The notes beneath the pieces were generated by a model. It saw nothing but the letters and a program-made list of their open reading frames with translations. It had not been told where the DNA came from and made no database searches. Positions 24,545 to 32,536 of a stretch of 64,000 nt of DNA are shown here, in pieces. Each line of letters begins with the position of its first letter. Positions within the stretch are counted from its first letter, which is position 1. The DNA is from a bacterium (GTDB lineage: Bacteria > Desulfobacterota > Binatia > DP-6): positions 1,488,001 through 1,552,000 of the forward strand of contig JAHCID010000001.1 of assembly GCA_026129405.1 (NCBI GenBank). The letters run 5' to 3'. The position numbers and the translations under genes are program-made.

Positions 24545-25606
24545 GTGCTACAGGCTGCGCCGGTGGAGGTGCTCCTGCTCGCGGTGCTGGCCGCGACGAT
24601 CTCGCTCGCCGCGACGCCGGCAGCGCGACGGCTCGCGCTGCGCCTGGGCGCCGTCGACGAGCCGGACGCCCGTCGGGTGCATGCGACGCCCACGCCGCGT
24701 CTCGGCGGTCTCGCGGTGGCGACGGCGATCTTCGGCGCGATCGCCGTCGGCGCCGCGGTCGGCGCTCCGCTGACGCTGCTGAGCCTCGGAGAAGGCGCAC
24801 GGACCTGGAGCCTGCTCGCGGGCGCGTTGGTCATGGTCGCGGCCGGCGCGCTCGACGACGTGCGCGGCACGGCGCCGGCGACGAAGCTCGTCGCGCAGAT
24901 CGTCGCCGCGGCGCTGGCGGTCGCAGGCGGCCACTGGATCGCCGGCGTGACGAATCCCTTCACGGGAGCCTACGTCGCCCTCGGCGGCGTCGGTGCGCTG
25001 CTGGCCGTCGTCTGGATCGTCGCCATCACCAACGCCTTCAACCTGATCGACGGGCTCGACGGCCTCGCGGCGGGCGTCGGGCTCATCGGCGCGGGGACGC
25101 TGCTCGTCATCGCGTGGATCGAGGGACGGGCGGACGTCCTGCCGCTGTGGGCGGTGCTGGTCGGCGCGCTGGCCGGGTTCCTGGTGCACAACTTCGCGCC
25201 CGCCTCGATCTTCCTCGGCGACAGCGGCAGCCTGCTGGTCGGCTACCTGATCGCGCTGCTCGCGCTGCAGGGGCTCGAGAAGAGCGCCACGGTCGTCGTC
25301 GTCCTGTCCTCCGTGCTGGCGCTCGGGCTCCCCATCGTCGACATGGCGCTGGCGATCGTGCGCCGTACGCGCGCCAGCGGCCCGCGCGGCATCGTCCGCG
25401 CCGACCGCGCCCACCTGCATCATCGTCTCGTGGACGACGGCACGATGAGCCATCGCCGTGCGGTGCTGGTGCTCTACGGCGTGGCGGTCGCGGGCGGTGC
25501 GGTGGCGATCGTCGCGGCGCTCACGCAGAGCGTGCTCAACACGGCCCTGGTCGTCGCCGCGGCGGCGGCGTGCGTGATCCTGGTGCGGGGCCGCACGCGT
25601 CGCTGA
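24545..25606 (+). CDS. Polyprenyl-phosphate GlcNAc-1-phosphate transferase, WecA/TagO/Alg7 superfamily
   Basis: 353 residues with about ten membrane helices. Conserved cytoplasmic motifs are ARRVHATPTPRLGGLAV near the N-terminus, the Asp-rich LDDVRGTAP, NAFNLIDGLDGLAAG, IFLGDSGSLLVGY and the His-rich loop RADRAHLHHRL. These define the polyprenyl-P N-acetylhexosamine-1-P transferase family. The His loop and DSGS motif fit the WecA-type rather than MraY. The product would be undecaprenyl-PP-GlcNAc or a similar sugar, the first lipid-linked intermediate of a glycan. GTG 24545 is used; GTG 24563 is equally possible. It opens the glycosylation locus and stops 5 nt before the converging MurG-like gene. 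Confidence 0.85.
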   Translation: MLQAAPVEVLLLAVLAATISLAATPAARRLALRLGAVDEPDARRVHATPTPRLGGLAVATAIFGAIAVGAAVGAPLTLLSLGEGARTWSLLAGALVMVAAGALDDVRGTAPATKLVAQIVAAALAVAGGHWIAGVTNPFTGAYVALGGVGALLAVVWIVAITNAFNLIDGLDGLAAGVGLIGAGTLLVIAWIEGRADVLPLWAVLVGALAGFLVHNFAPASIFLGDSGSLLVGYLIALLALQGLEKSATVVVVLSSVLALGLPIVDMALAIVRRTRASGPRGIVRADRAHLHHRLVDDGTMSHRRAVLVLYGVAVAGGAVAIVAALTQSVLNTALVVAAAAACVILVRGRTRR

Positions 25607-25611
25607 CCGGC

Positions 25612-26739
25612 TCAGCCGGCGCGCGCGGCGAGGAGCTCGTCACAAGCGGCGAGGATATGGGTGGCGGCAGCGGGCGTGGCGCCCCGGCGCATGCGCGTGC
25701 TCGCCGCTCGCCATGCCGCCGCGTCGCCCGCGAGCACGGCGATGCGCTGTGCGAGCGTCGTCGTGTCCCACGTGCGCTCGGTCGTCCACCAGACGCCGGA
25801 GGACTCGGCGGCCGCGCGGGCGTTCGCCACCTCGTGATCGCGGGCCGCGCTCGCGAGCGGCACCACGAGCGCGGGCAGGCCGATCGCCGCCAGCTCCGAC
25901 AGCGTGCCGGCGCCCGCACAGGTGATCGCGAAGTCGGCGTGCTCGTACGCGGCGCGGACGTCGTCGAGGAACGGCGTGACGTCGGCGGCGATGCCCGCGT
26001 CGGCGTAGGCGGCGCGGACCGCCTCGGGCCCCCCCGCCCCCGTCTGATGCCGGATGGTCACGGAGACGCCGAGGCGGGCGATCGCCGTCACGAGCTCGGG
26101 AGCGTGCGTGTTGAGGAACGGCGAGCCCTGGGACCCTCCCATCACGAGAAGTCGAAACGGGCGCCCGAGCGGCGTCCGCCCAGCGGCGATCGACAGCAGG
26201 GCCGGTCGCACCGGCGTGCCGGTCACGGTGCATCGCCCGGGCGGAAAGTCGGCCATCGCGTCGGCGAAGCCGAGCAACACGCGGTCGGCGACGCGGCCGA
26301 GCGCGCGGTTCGCGAGGCCGGCGGTGGCGTTCGCTTCGTGGATGACGGCCGGTACGCCGAGGCTGCGCGCGGCGAGCACGACGCCGGCGCTCGCGAAGCC
26401 GCCGAGACCGAGCACGAGCTGCACGCGCTCGGCGCGCAGGATGCGGCGCGCGTCCATGACGCCGGCGAAGAGGTGGGAGAGGGTGCGGACGCGATCGAGG
26501 CGGGCGACGCCGTAGAAGGGCGCCGCCCGCACGGCGGCGAAGCGCAGGCCGTGCGCCGGCGCGATGCGCGCTTCAAAGCCCGTCGCCGTGCCGAGGAAGA
26601 GCACGTCGAGTGTCGGGCGCGATGCGTTGCACGTCTCGGCGATCGCCACCGCCGGGAAGACGTGGCCGCCGGTACCACCGCCCGCGATCGCGAGTCGCGC
26701 GAGCGCGTGGCGCGGTGGCGACGCGTCGTCTATAGCCAC
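25612..26739 (-). CDS. MurG-family GT28 glycosyltransferase (candidate second-GlcNAc transferase)
   Basis: With GTG 26739 the product is 375 residues. N-terminal loop LAIAGGGTGGHVFPAVAIAE, then HEANATAGLANRALGRVADR, then VMGGSQGSPFLNTHAPELV and GAGTLSELAAIGLPALVVPL are all MurG signatures. MurG adds GlcNAc to lipid I; its eukaryotic relatives Alg13/Alg14 add the second GlcNAc to dolichol-PP-GlcNAc. No cell-wall genes are nearby. It sits between a WecA-type gene and an Alg1-like gene, so a chitobiose-forming role is a plausible inference. It could still be the cell's normal MurG. The start is uncertain because only 12 bp separate it from the divergent Alg1-like gene. Confidence 0.75.
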   Translation of the reverse strand: MAIDDASPPRHALARLAIAGGGTGGHVFPAVAIAETCNASRPTLDVLFLGTATGFEARIAPAHGLRFAAVRAAPFYGVARLDRVRTLSHLFAGVMDARRILRAERVQLVLGLGGFASAGVVLAARSLGVPAVIHEANATAGLANRALGRVADRVLLGFADAMADFPPGRCTVTGTPVRPALLSIAAGRTPLGRPFRLLVMGGSQGSPFLNTHAPELVTAIARLGVSVTIRHQTGAGGPEAVRAAYADAGIAADVTPFLDDVRAAYEHADFAITCAGAGTLSELAAIGLPALVVPLASAARDHEVANARAAAESSGVWWTTERTWDTTTLAQRIAVLAGDAAAWRAASTRMRRGATPAAATHILAACDELLAARAG

Positions 26740-26751
26740 CGGGCCGCTCCC

Positions 26752-27990
26752 ATGCCTCGCATTCGGGTGACCGTCGTCGTCCTCGGCGACCTCGGGCGCA
26801 GCCCGCGCATGCTGTACCACGCGGCCGCGCTCGCCGACAGCAACGCCGACGTCGATCTCGTCGGCTGCGTCGAGCACGATCTCCCGAGCGACCTCGACGA
26901 CCGTCCCGCGGTGCGCGTGCATCGCCTGCCGTCACCCTCCGTCTCGGAGCGGCACCGCCTGCCGCGCCCGCTCTTCGTGCTGGTCGCGGGTTGGAACGCG
27001 CTCCGACTGTCCGGGGCGCTGCTCGCGACGCTGCTCTGGCGGACGCCCAGGCCGGCCGTGATCCTGGTGCAGAACCCGCCCGCGATCCCGGCGCTGCTCG
27101 TCGCCTGGATCGCGGCCCGCCTGCGCCGCGCGCGGCTCATCGTCGACTGGCACAACCTCGGTTGGGCGATGCTGGCGCTCTCGCTCGGAGCACGTCATCC
27201 GCTGGTGCGCCTCGCGCGCCGCCACGAGCGCTGGGCGGGACGGCGGGCCGACGCGCACCTCTGCGTCTCGCGCGCGCTCGCCGAGCGGCTCGACGGCTGG
27301 GGCGTGGGACGGGCGCACGTCCTGCCGGATCGCCCCGCGCGACGCTTCGTGCCGATTCCGCCGGCGGCGCGGCACGCGGCGTTCACGCAGCTGGCCGCGA
27401 CCCTGCGGCTCCCCGAGTCGGCGCGACGTCCGGCCCTCGTCGTGAGTCCCACCAGCTGGGGCGCCGACGAGGACTTCGACCTGCTCGTCGACGCCGCCGT
27501 CGCGTGGGACGCGCGGCTGCGCGCGGAGGACGGTCCGGCGGTGGCGGTCGTCGTCAGCGGCGACGGCCCGCGGCGCACGGAGTACGAGCGCCGTTTCGCC
27601 GCGCTCGGCCTGGAGCGGGTCCTCCTGCGCACGGCGTGGCTGCCGGCCGACGACTATCCGCAGCTCCTCGGCGTCGCGGACCTCGGGCTGTGCCTCCATC
27701 GCTCGGCGTCCGGCCTCGATCTGCCGATGAAGGTGCTCGATTGTTTCGGCGCGGGCCTGCCGGTGGTCGCGTTGGATTACGGCCCGTGTCTCGGCGAGCT
27801 GGTCCGCGACGACGAGAACGGACTCCTCTTCCGTGACGCCGCCGAGCTGGCGGACGCATTGCACCGCCTCCTGAGCCCGGCGCCGGGCCCGCTCCTCGAC
27901 CGGCTGCGGGCCGGCGTGGGGCGCGAGGCGACGGTGCGCTGGCCCGACGCGTGGGCGGCGATCGCGCGGCCGCTCATCGCCGGGTCCTGA
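26752..27990 (+). CDS. Alg1-like (GT33-type) beta-mannosyltransferase homologue
   Basis: A 412-residue GT-B enzyme that resembles eukaryotic Alg1 along its whole length. GDLGRSPRMLYHAAAL at 12-27, VQNPPAIPALLVAW at 106-119, LIVDWHNLGWAML at 129-141, RRHERWAGRRADAHLCVSRA at 156-175, LVVSPTSWGADEDFDLL at 229-245, WLPADDYPQLLGVADLGLCL at 296-315, and SASGLDLPMKVLDCFGAGLP at 318-337 followed by ELVRDDENGLLF at 349-360. Alg1 adds the first, beta-linked mannose from GDP-mannose to chitobiose-PP-dolichol. Unlike Alg1 it has no N-terminal membrane anchor. The stop region overlaps the converging Alg11-like gene by 17 bp. Family resemblance is strong by eye; linkage and donor are inferred. Confidence 0.8.
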   Translation: MPRIRVTVVVLGDLGRSPRMLYHAAALADSNADVDLVGCVEHDLPSDLDDRPAVRVHRLPSPSVSERHRLPRPLFVLVAGWNALRLSGALLATLLWRTPRPAVILVQNPPAIPALLVAWIAARLRRARLIVDWHNLGWAMLALSLGARHPLVRLARRHERWAGRRADAHLCVSRALAERLDGWGVGRAHVLPDRPARRFVPIPPAARHAAFTQLAATLRLPESARRPALVVSPTSWGADEDFDLLVDAAVAWDARLRAEDGPAVAVVVSGDGPRRTEYERRFAALGLERVLLRTAWLPADDYPQLLGVADLGLCLHRSASGLDLPMKVLDCFGAGLPVVALDYGPCLGELVRDDENGLLFRDAAELADALHRLLSPAPGPLLDRLRAGVGREATVRWPDAWAAIARPLIAGS

Positions 27991-29125
27991 GCGCGAGCGT
28001 CTCGTCGACGATCGCGTCCACCCGTGCGCAGAAGGTTGCCGGGGTGAAGCGGCCGCGGAGCCCGGCCACGTGCACCAGCAGGCGCTGGCGGTGCGCGTCG
28101 TCCAGCAACGCGCGCTCGATCCGCGCCACCGCGTCGGGAACGTCGATCCACGAGAGATCGTCCCTGCGCACGATCTCGGTCTGTCCGCCGCTGCGGTGCA
28201 CGAACGTGAGGCAGCCCGCCTCCACCATCTCCGCCGGCGCCATGCCGAAGTGCTCGTCGACCATGGCGTGCAGGCCGAAGCGGCATCGGCTCATGAGCGC
28301 GAGCAGCGCCGCGCGCGACAACCCGCTGCGCACGTCGAGCCAGGCGCGGTCGGCCGCGAGCGCGCGGATCCGCCGCTCGTAGGCCGGCATGCCCGGGCTG
28401 CCGACGATCGTCAGCGCCAGCGCGTGACCCCGGCCGCGCAGCGCATCGACGATGGCGACGGCGCGCTCGAAGGCCTTCTCCGGCGAGAAGCGGCCGACGC
28501 AGAGCACGCGCGCCTCGCGCTCCTCGAAGCCGCGCACGACGAACGTTCCGGCGATCGGCGGATACACCGTCCGCGCGTCCACGCCGTGCACGCGACGGAG
28601 ATGCGCGGCCGTCCACTCGGAGTTCGCGAGCAGCACCTGGCGGCGGACATCGGCGGCGTCGAAAGCCGCGAGGCGGTCGCTGACCGCGTAGTAGAGCGCG
28701 AGCGGGCCGGCGCGGTGGTACCAGCGCATGTCGACCTCCGGACGCGGGCGGGCGCGCGACGGATAGTGCACGTAGCTGACGCCCGTGCCGTGCAGCGGCC
28801 ACTCGTTGTTCGCGGAGACGACGAGATCGACGCTCGCCTCGAGACGTCGGACGTGGCGCAGGAGCAGCGCGTCGCGCAGGAGATGCAGCGGGACGGGCGC
28901 CGCTTCGAGCACCGGGCGCCACCACGTCGCGACGAGCCGATGCGCGATCCGACGTGCGGCGAGGCCGGTGCCGAAGAAGTCGTCGGTGGCTCGCGGCTCG
29001 AACGGGGCACAGGTGAGCAGGGTGACGTCGTGCCGATCGGCCAGCGTCTGGAGCATCCAGGCGGCCACGCCGTTGCCGCCGCCGGTCGGCTGCAGGGACG
29101 GCTGGACGAACAGGAGGCGGGCCAT
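27974..29125 (-). CDS. Alg11-like GT4 glycosyltransferase
   Basis: 383 residues. N-terminal GT-B loop MARLLFVQPSLQPTGGGNGV. A VSYVHYPSRARP motif resembles the YVHYP segment typical of Alg11. VLLANSEWTAAHLRRVHGVD is followed by VYPPI, and VLCVGRFSPEKAFERAV by the donor-site motif EHFGMAPAEMVEAGCLTFVH and RSGGQTEIV, the counterpart of the Alg11 EHFG...HNSGGP region. Alg11 adds alpha-1,2-mannoses to the growing lipid-linked glycan, using GDP-mannose. Other GT4 enzymes share part of these motifs, so the Alg11 label is a best guess. It is divergent from the ABC flippase gene with 37 bp between them. Confidence 0.7.
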   Translation of the reverse strand: MARLLFVQPSLQPTGGGNGVAAWMLQTLADRHDVTLLTCAPFEPRATDDFFGTGLAARRIAHRLVATWWRPVLEAAPVPLHLLRDALLLRHVRRLEASVDLVVSANNEWPLHGTGVSYVHYPSRARPRPEVDMRWYHRAGPLALYYAVSDRLAAFDAADVRRQVLLANSEWTAAHLRRVHGVDARTVYPPIAGTFVVRGFEEREARVLCVGRFSPEKAFERAVAIVDALRGRGHALALTIVGSPGMPAYERRIRALAADRAWLDVRSGLSRAALLALMSRCRFGLHAMVDEHFGMAPAEMVEAGCLTFVHRSGGQTEIVRRDDLSWIDVPDAVARIERALLDDAHRQRLLVHVAGLRGRFTPATFCARVDAIVDETLALRTRR

Positions 29126-29162
29126 TGGAGTTCGACCGGCCGGCTTGTACACCCGGCAGGGC

Positions 29163-30944
29163 GTGAGGACCATTCGTGCGGCGCTCGCACTGCTCGACGG
29201 CCGCGCTCGGCGGCGCTGGGCCGGGCTGATCCTGCTGTCGGTCGTGGCGGCAGGCGCGGAGGCGCTGGGGGCGGCGGCGCTGTACGCGTTCATGCGCGTC
29301 GTCGCGGATCCCGCCGGCGCATCGGCGATGCCGCTGCCCGCCGCGCTGCACGATGCGGGCGAGCGGGCGGTCGTCGTCGTCGCCACGCTCGCCCTCGTCG
29401 TCGTCCATCTCGCGAAGAACGGCGTCCTGGCGGCGCTCGCGTGGCGCCAGGCCGCGTGGGCCGCGCAGGCGCGCGCGGCGCTGGCGCGGCGCATCTATGG
29501 CGCCTATCTCGGCGCACCGTGGACGTTCCGCCTGCGACGCAACTCCGCGGAGCTGATCCGCAACGTGACGACCGCGGTCGACGCCGTCTTTCGCCACGTG
29601 CTCGCGCCGGCGGTGACGCTCGCGACCGAGACGCTGGTCGTGCTGGCGCTCGCCGCGGTCCTCGTCGCGACCGCACCCGGCCTGACCCTCGCGGTGGCCG
29701 TCGGCGTCGGCGGCGCCGGCGTGACGCTGCTCGGCGTCACGCGGACCCGGTCGACGCGATGGGGCGCGCAGCTGCTGCGCCTCGAGCGCGACGTGCTCCA
29801 GGACGTGCAGCAGACGTTCGGCGCCGCGAAGGAGCTTCGCGTGCTCGGTCGCGAGGGGTTCTTCTTCGACGAGTTCGCGCGTCGCCAGGCCGCGATCGCC
29901 GCCGTCCGGCGCCGGAGCGACATGCTCGCGGTCATGCCGCGTCTCCTCGTCGAGACGACGTTCGTGCTCGCGGCGCTCGTGCTCGTCCTCTGCGCGACGC
30001 TGCTCGGGCGCACCGGCCCCGAGCTCGTGCCGCTGCTGGGGCTGTGGGCGTATGCCGGCTTTCGCGTGATTCCCTCGCTCAATCGCTGGATGCAGTCGGT
30101 GAGCGAGGTGCGGCTCGGATCGGCGGCCGTGCACGAGCTCGCCGCCGAGCTCGCGCGCCTGTCGACGGCCGCGCCGCCGAGCGACACTCCCGTCGCCCCG
30201 CTCGCCTTCGACGAGACGCTGGATCTCCGCCACGTCGACTTCACGTACGACGGGGCCGAGCAGGCGGCGCTGCAGGGCGTGTCGCTGACGATCCGGCGCG
30301 GCGAGTCCGTCGGCATCGTGGGCGCGACCGGCTCCGGCAAGACGACGCTGGTCGACGTCCTCACCGGCCTCCTCGCGCCGACGGCGGGCGCGATCCTCGT
30401 CGACGGCCGCCCGCTGCCCGCCGACCCGCGCGCCTGGCAGCGGGCGATCGGATACGTGCCGCAGGCGGTGGCGCTCGTCGACGACTCGCTGCGCCGCAAC
30501 GTCGCGCTCGGCGTGGCGCCGCACGCGATCGACGAGGCGCGGCTGGCGGCGGCGATCGCGACGGCGCAGCTCGCGGAGCTCGTCGCGGGCCTGGCCGAGG
30601 GCCTCGACACGATCGTCGGCGAGAACGGGGTGCGCCTCTCGGGCGGTCAGCGGCAGCGCGTCGGCATCGCGCGGGCGCTGTACCACGCGCCGAGCCTGCT
30701 CGTGTTCGACGAGGCGACCTCGGCGCTCGACAACAGCACCGAGGCGGCGCTGCTCGGCGCGATCGAGGCGCTCCGCGGCACGTGCACGCTCGTCGTGGTC
30801 GCGCATCGCCTGAGCAGCGTGCGACCGTGCGATCGTCTCGTGCTGCTCGCCGGCGGACGGATCGCGGCGGTCGGAAGCTGGGAGGAGCTCATGCACGGGA
30901 GCGAGGAGTTCCGCCGCCTGGCGGAGGCGGGGTCGGCTGCGTGA
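29163..30944 (+). CDS. PglK-like ABC transporter, candidate lipid-linked oligosaccharide flippase
   Basis: A 593-residue half-transporter: six membrane helices (about 1-330), then an ATPase domain with Walker A GATGSGKTT, signature RLSGGQRQRVGIARAL, Walker B LLVFDEATSALDN and switch VVAHRLSSV. Layout and length match Campylobacter PglK, which flips the undecaprenyl-PP heptasaccharide for N-glycosylation, though MsbA-like and exporter ABC proteins look similar. The setting between Alg-like transferases and an oligosaccharyltransferase favours flipping. GTG 29163 is chosen as the start just before the first amphipathic helix (TIRAALALLDGRARRRW). It is followed after 7 nt by the FkbM gene. Confidence 0.78.
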   Translation: MRTIRAALALLDGRARRRWAGLILLSVVAAGAEALGAAALYAFMRVVADPAGASAMPLPAALHDAGERAVVVVATLALVVVHLAKNGVLAALAWRQAAWAAQARAALARRIYGAYLGAPWTFRLRRNSAELIRNVTTAVDAVFRHVLAPAVTLATETLVVLALAAVLVATAPGLTLAVAVGVGGAGVTLLGVTRTRSTRWGAQLLRLERDVLQDVQQTFGAAKELRVLGREGFFFDEFARRQAAIAAVRRRSDMLAVMPRLLVETTFVLAALVLVLCATLLGRTGPELVPLLGLWAYAGFRVIPSLNRWMQSVSEVRLGSAAVHELAAELARLSTAAPPSDTPVAPLAFDETLDLRHVDFTYDGAEQAALQGVSLTIRRGESVGIVGATGSGKTTLVDVLTGLLAPTAGAILVDGRPLPADPRAWQRAIGYVPQAVALVDDSLRRNVALGVAPHAIDEARLAAAIATAQLAELVAGLAEGLDTIVGENGVRLSGGQRQRVGIARALYHAPSLLVFDEATSALDNSTEAALLGAIEALRGTCTLVVVAHRLSSVRPCDRLVLLAGGRIAAVGSWEELMHGSEEFRRLAEAGSAA

Positions 30945-30951
30945 GGACCGC

Positions 30952-31833
30952 GTGCAGCCGCTCGTGAATCGACTCCAGCGGCTGCTCTTCGCCGCCGGCG
31001 TCAGCCGTCCGGTGGCGCTGGCGCGCCGCATGTCGGGGTACCTCCAGCGTCCGTGCACGTACGTCGGCGAGCACACGCTCCTCACCCAGACCGTCTTCGG
31101 GCAGCTGCTCCATCTCGACGCGCGCGACACGAGCCTCCTCCCGAGCCTCGTCGTGCGCGGCTACTGGGAGCCGGGCGTCACGCGCGCGCTGCTGCGTCTC
31201 GTGCGCCCGGGCCAGCGCATCGTGGAGGTCGGGGCCAACGTCGGGTGGTTCTCGCTGCTGCTCGCGTCGCGCGTCGGGCCGAGCGGCTCGGTGACCGCCT
31301 TCGAGGCCAACCCGCGCATGGTGGAGCTGCTGCGGCGCACGCTGGCGGCGAACGGCCTCGCCGCGGGCGTGCGCGTCGTGCCGCTCGCCGTGACCGACCG
31401 TCCGGGCCGCGTGACGCTGCATCGGCTCTCGCGACAGCAGGGCAGCTCGAGCCTGTACGCCTTTGCGCCGGCGGAGCTGGCCGGCTGGGACGACGAGGCC
31501 GTGCCGCTCGAGATCGAGGCGACGTCGCTCGACGCGTACTTCGCCTCCGATACGCCGCCTCCCGACCTCGTCAAGATCGACGCCGAGGGGGCCGAGCCGG
31601 CGGTCCTGGCCGGGGCGCAGCGTCTCCTGGATCGCGCCCCGCAGGTGCAGCTGGTGGTGGAGTTCCGCCCCGACGTGCTCGCCCGGGCCGGCCACGACCC
31701 GCGCGTCTTCCTCGGATCGCTGGAGCGTCGCGGCTTCCGCCTGCACGCGATCACGCCGCGGGGAGGGTGCCGGCCGATCACCGTCGATCGCCTGCTCGTC
31801 TCGCCCGGCGAAGAGCTCTACCTGCGTCGGTGA
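30952..31833 (+). CDS. FkbM family methyltransferase
   Basis: 293 residues from GTG 30952. The SAM-binding motif IVEVGANVGWFSLLLASRVG lies at about 84-103 (RIVEVGANVG is typical of FkbM). FEANPRMVELL follows, and the late motif PDLVKIDAEGAEPAVLAGA is the FkbM hallmark. These enzymes O-methylate sugars or small molecules. Lying directly after the flippase gene, it probably methylates a sugar of the glycan. No signal peptide, so it acts in the cytoplasm. Terminal methylation of lipid-linked glycans is known in archaeal N-glycosylation, which is only an analogy here. Confidence 0.85.
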   Translation: MQPLVNRLQRLLFAAGVSRPVALARRMSGYLQRPCTYVGEHTLLTQTVFGQLLHLDARDTSLLPSLVVRGYWEPGVTRALLRLVRPGQRIVEVGANVGWFSLLLASRVGPSGSVTAFEANPRMVELLRRTLAANGLAAGVRVVPLAVTDRPGRVTLHRLSRQQGSSSLYAFAPAELAGWDDEAVPLEIEATSLDAYFASDTPPPDLVKIDAEGAEPAVLAGAQRLLDRAPQVQLVVEFRPDVLARAGHDPRVFLGSLERRGFRLHAITPRGGCRPITVDRLLVSPGEELYLRR

Positions 31834-31869
31834 CGGCGTCGGGGCCCGCGCAGAGGCCATGTAGCGGAT

Positions 31870-31907
31870 GATCATGCTTGACGTCGAATGATCCAGTGGC
31901 GTAGCGT
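31870..31907 (+). promoter_or_regulatory. Weak promoter-like element and GATCAT/ATGATC inverted repeat
   Basis: TTGACG at 31878-31883 and TAGCGT at 31902-31907 are 18 nt apart, and GATCAT/ATGATC (31870-31875, 31888-31893) brackets the -35 box. A good GGGAGGA ribosome site follows at 31933-31939 before the ATG at 31946. Confidence 0.3.
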
Positions 31908-31945
31908 TTCGCGGACCGCCACTGCCCGACACGGGAGGACGTGAG

Positions 31946-32497
31946 ATGACGAAGCTGAAGGGTGCCGCGATCCTCGGGTGCTTGGTCGTGGCGGGCGCCA
32001 CGCTGCTGAGCAGCCTTCCCGCATCGAGCGCGACCTCGTTCCTGCTCGTGAGCGGCCAGCGCCTGGCGAAGGCCTGCCGCGGCACTGGTGCGACGGAGCC
32101 GATCTGCAAGTTCGTCGCGAACGCGGTCGACCGCCTCGCCGGCGTCGATTTTCAGCAGCCCGTCGACGAGACGGTGGTCTACAAGATGCTCCGCAAGCTG
32201 CGCGGCCCCGTCAAGAAGCAGGTCAAGCAGGGGTGCTGCGGCGGCCTGAACCGCTGCGACGCCTGCGTGCACGCCGTGTCGAACGTCGAGGCGTACGTGG
32301 CGACGAACGGTTCGGTGCATATGTTCTCCGACACGCTCCAGACCGCCTGCGACGGCCGCTTCGGCGATCCGGTCGTCACCGCCGAGTGCAAGGGCCAGAT
32401 CGACGACGCGATCGCGCCGATCATCGACTGGTTCCTGGCCAACTACCCGCCGGTGATCGCGTGCCAGAGCAGGGCGCTGCGCGCCTGCGCGCCGTGA
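31946..32497 (+). CDS. Secreted saposin B-like protein
   Basis: 183 residues with a signal peptide (cleaved near residue 29, PASSA-T). The C-terminal part has Cys at 104, 107, 135, 148, 173 and 181, spaced C-x2-C, then about 28, 13, 25 and 8 residues. That is the six-Cys spacing of saposin B domains, on an all-helical background (CDACVHAVSNVEAYVATNGS) and ending NYPPVIAC. Four earlier Cys (44, 54, 97, 98) may form a second, partial unit. Saposin-fold proteins bind or extract lipids. An NGS sequon (121-123) sits in the helix after the second Cys, and the neighbouring gene is an oligosaccharyltransferase. A clear ribosome site and a weak promoter lie upstream. Confidence 0.65.
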   Translation: MTKLKGAAILGCLVVAGATLLSSLPASSATSFLLVSGQRLAKACRGTGATEPICKFVANAVDRLAGVDFQQPVDETVVYKMLRKLRGPVKKQVKQGCCGGLNRCDACVHAVSNVEAYVATNGSVHMFSDTLQTACDGRFGDPVVTAECKGQIDDAIAPIIDWFLANYPPVIACQSRALRACAP

Positions 32498-32536
32498 CGA
32501 ATCGCTGAACGGCGCCGCGGCTCCCGCGACGCCGCG

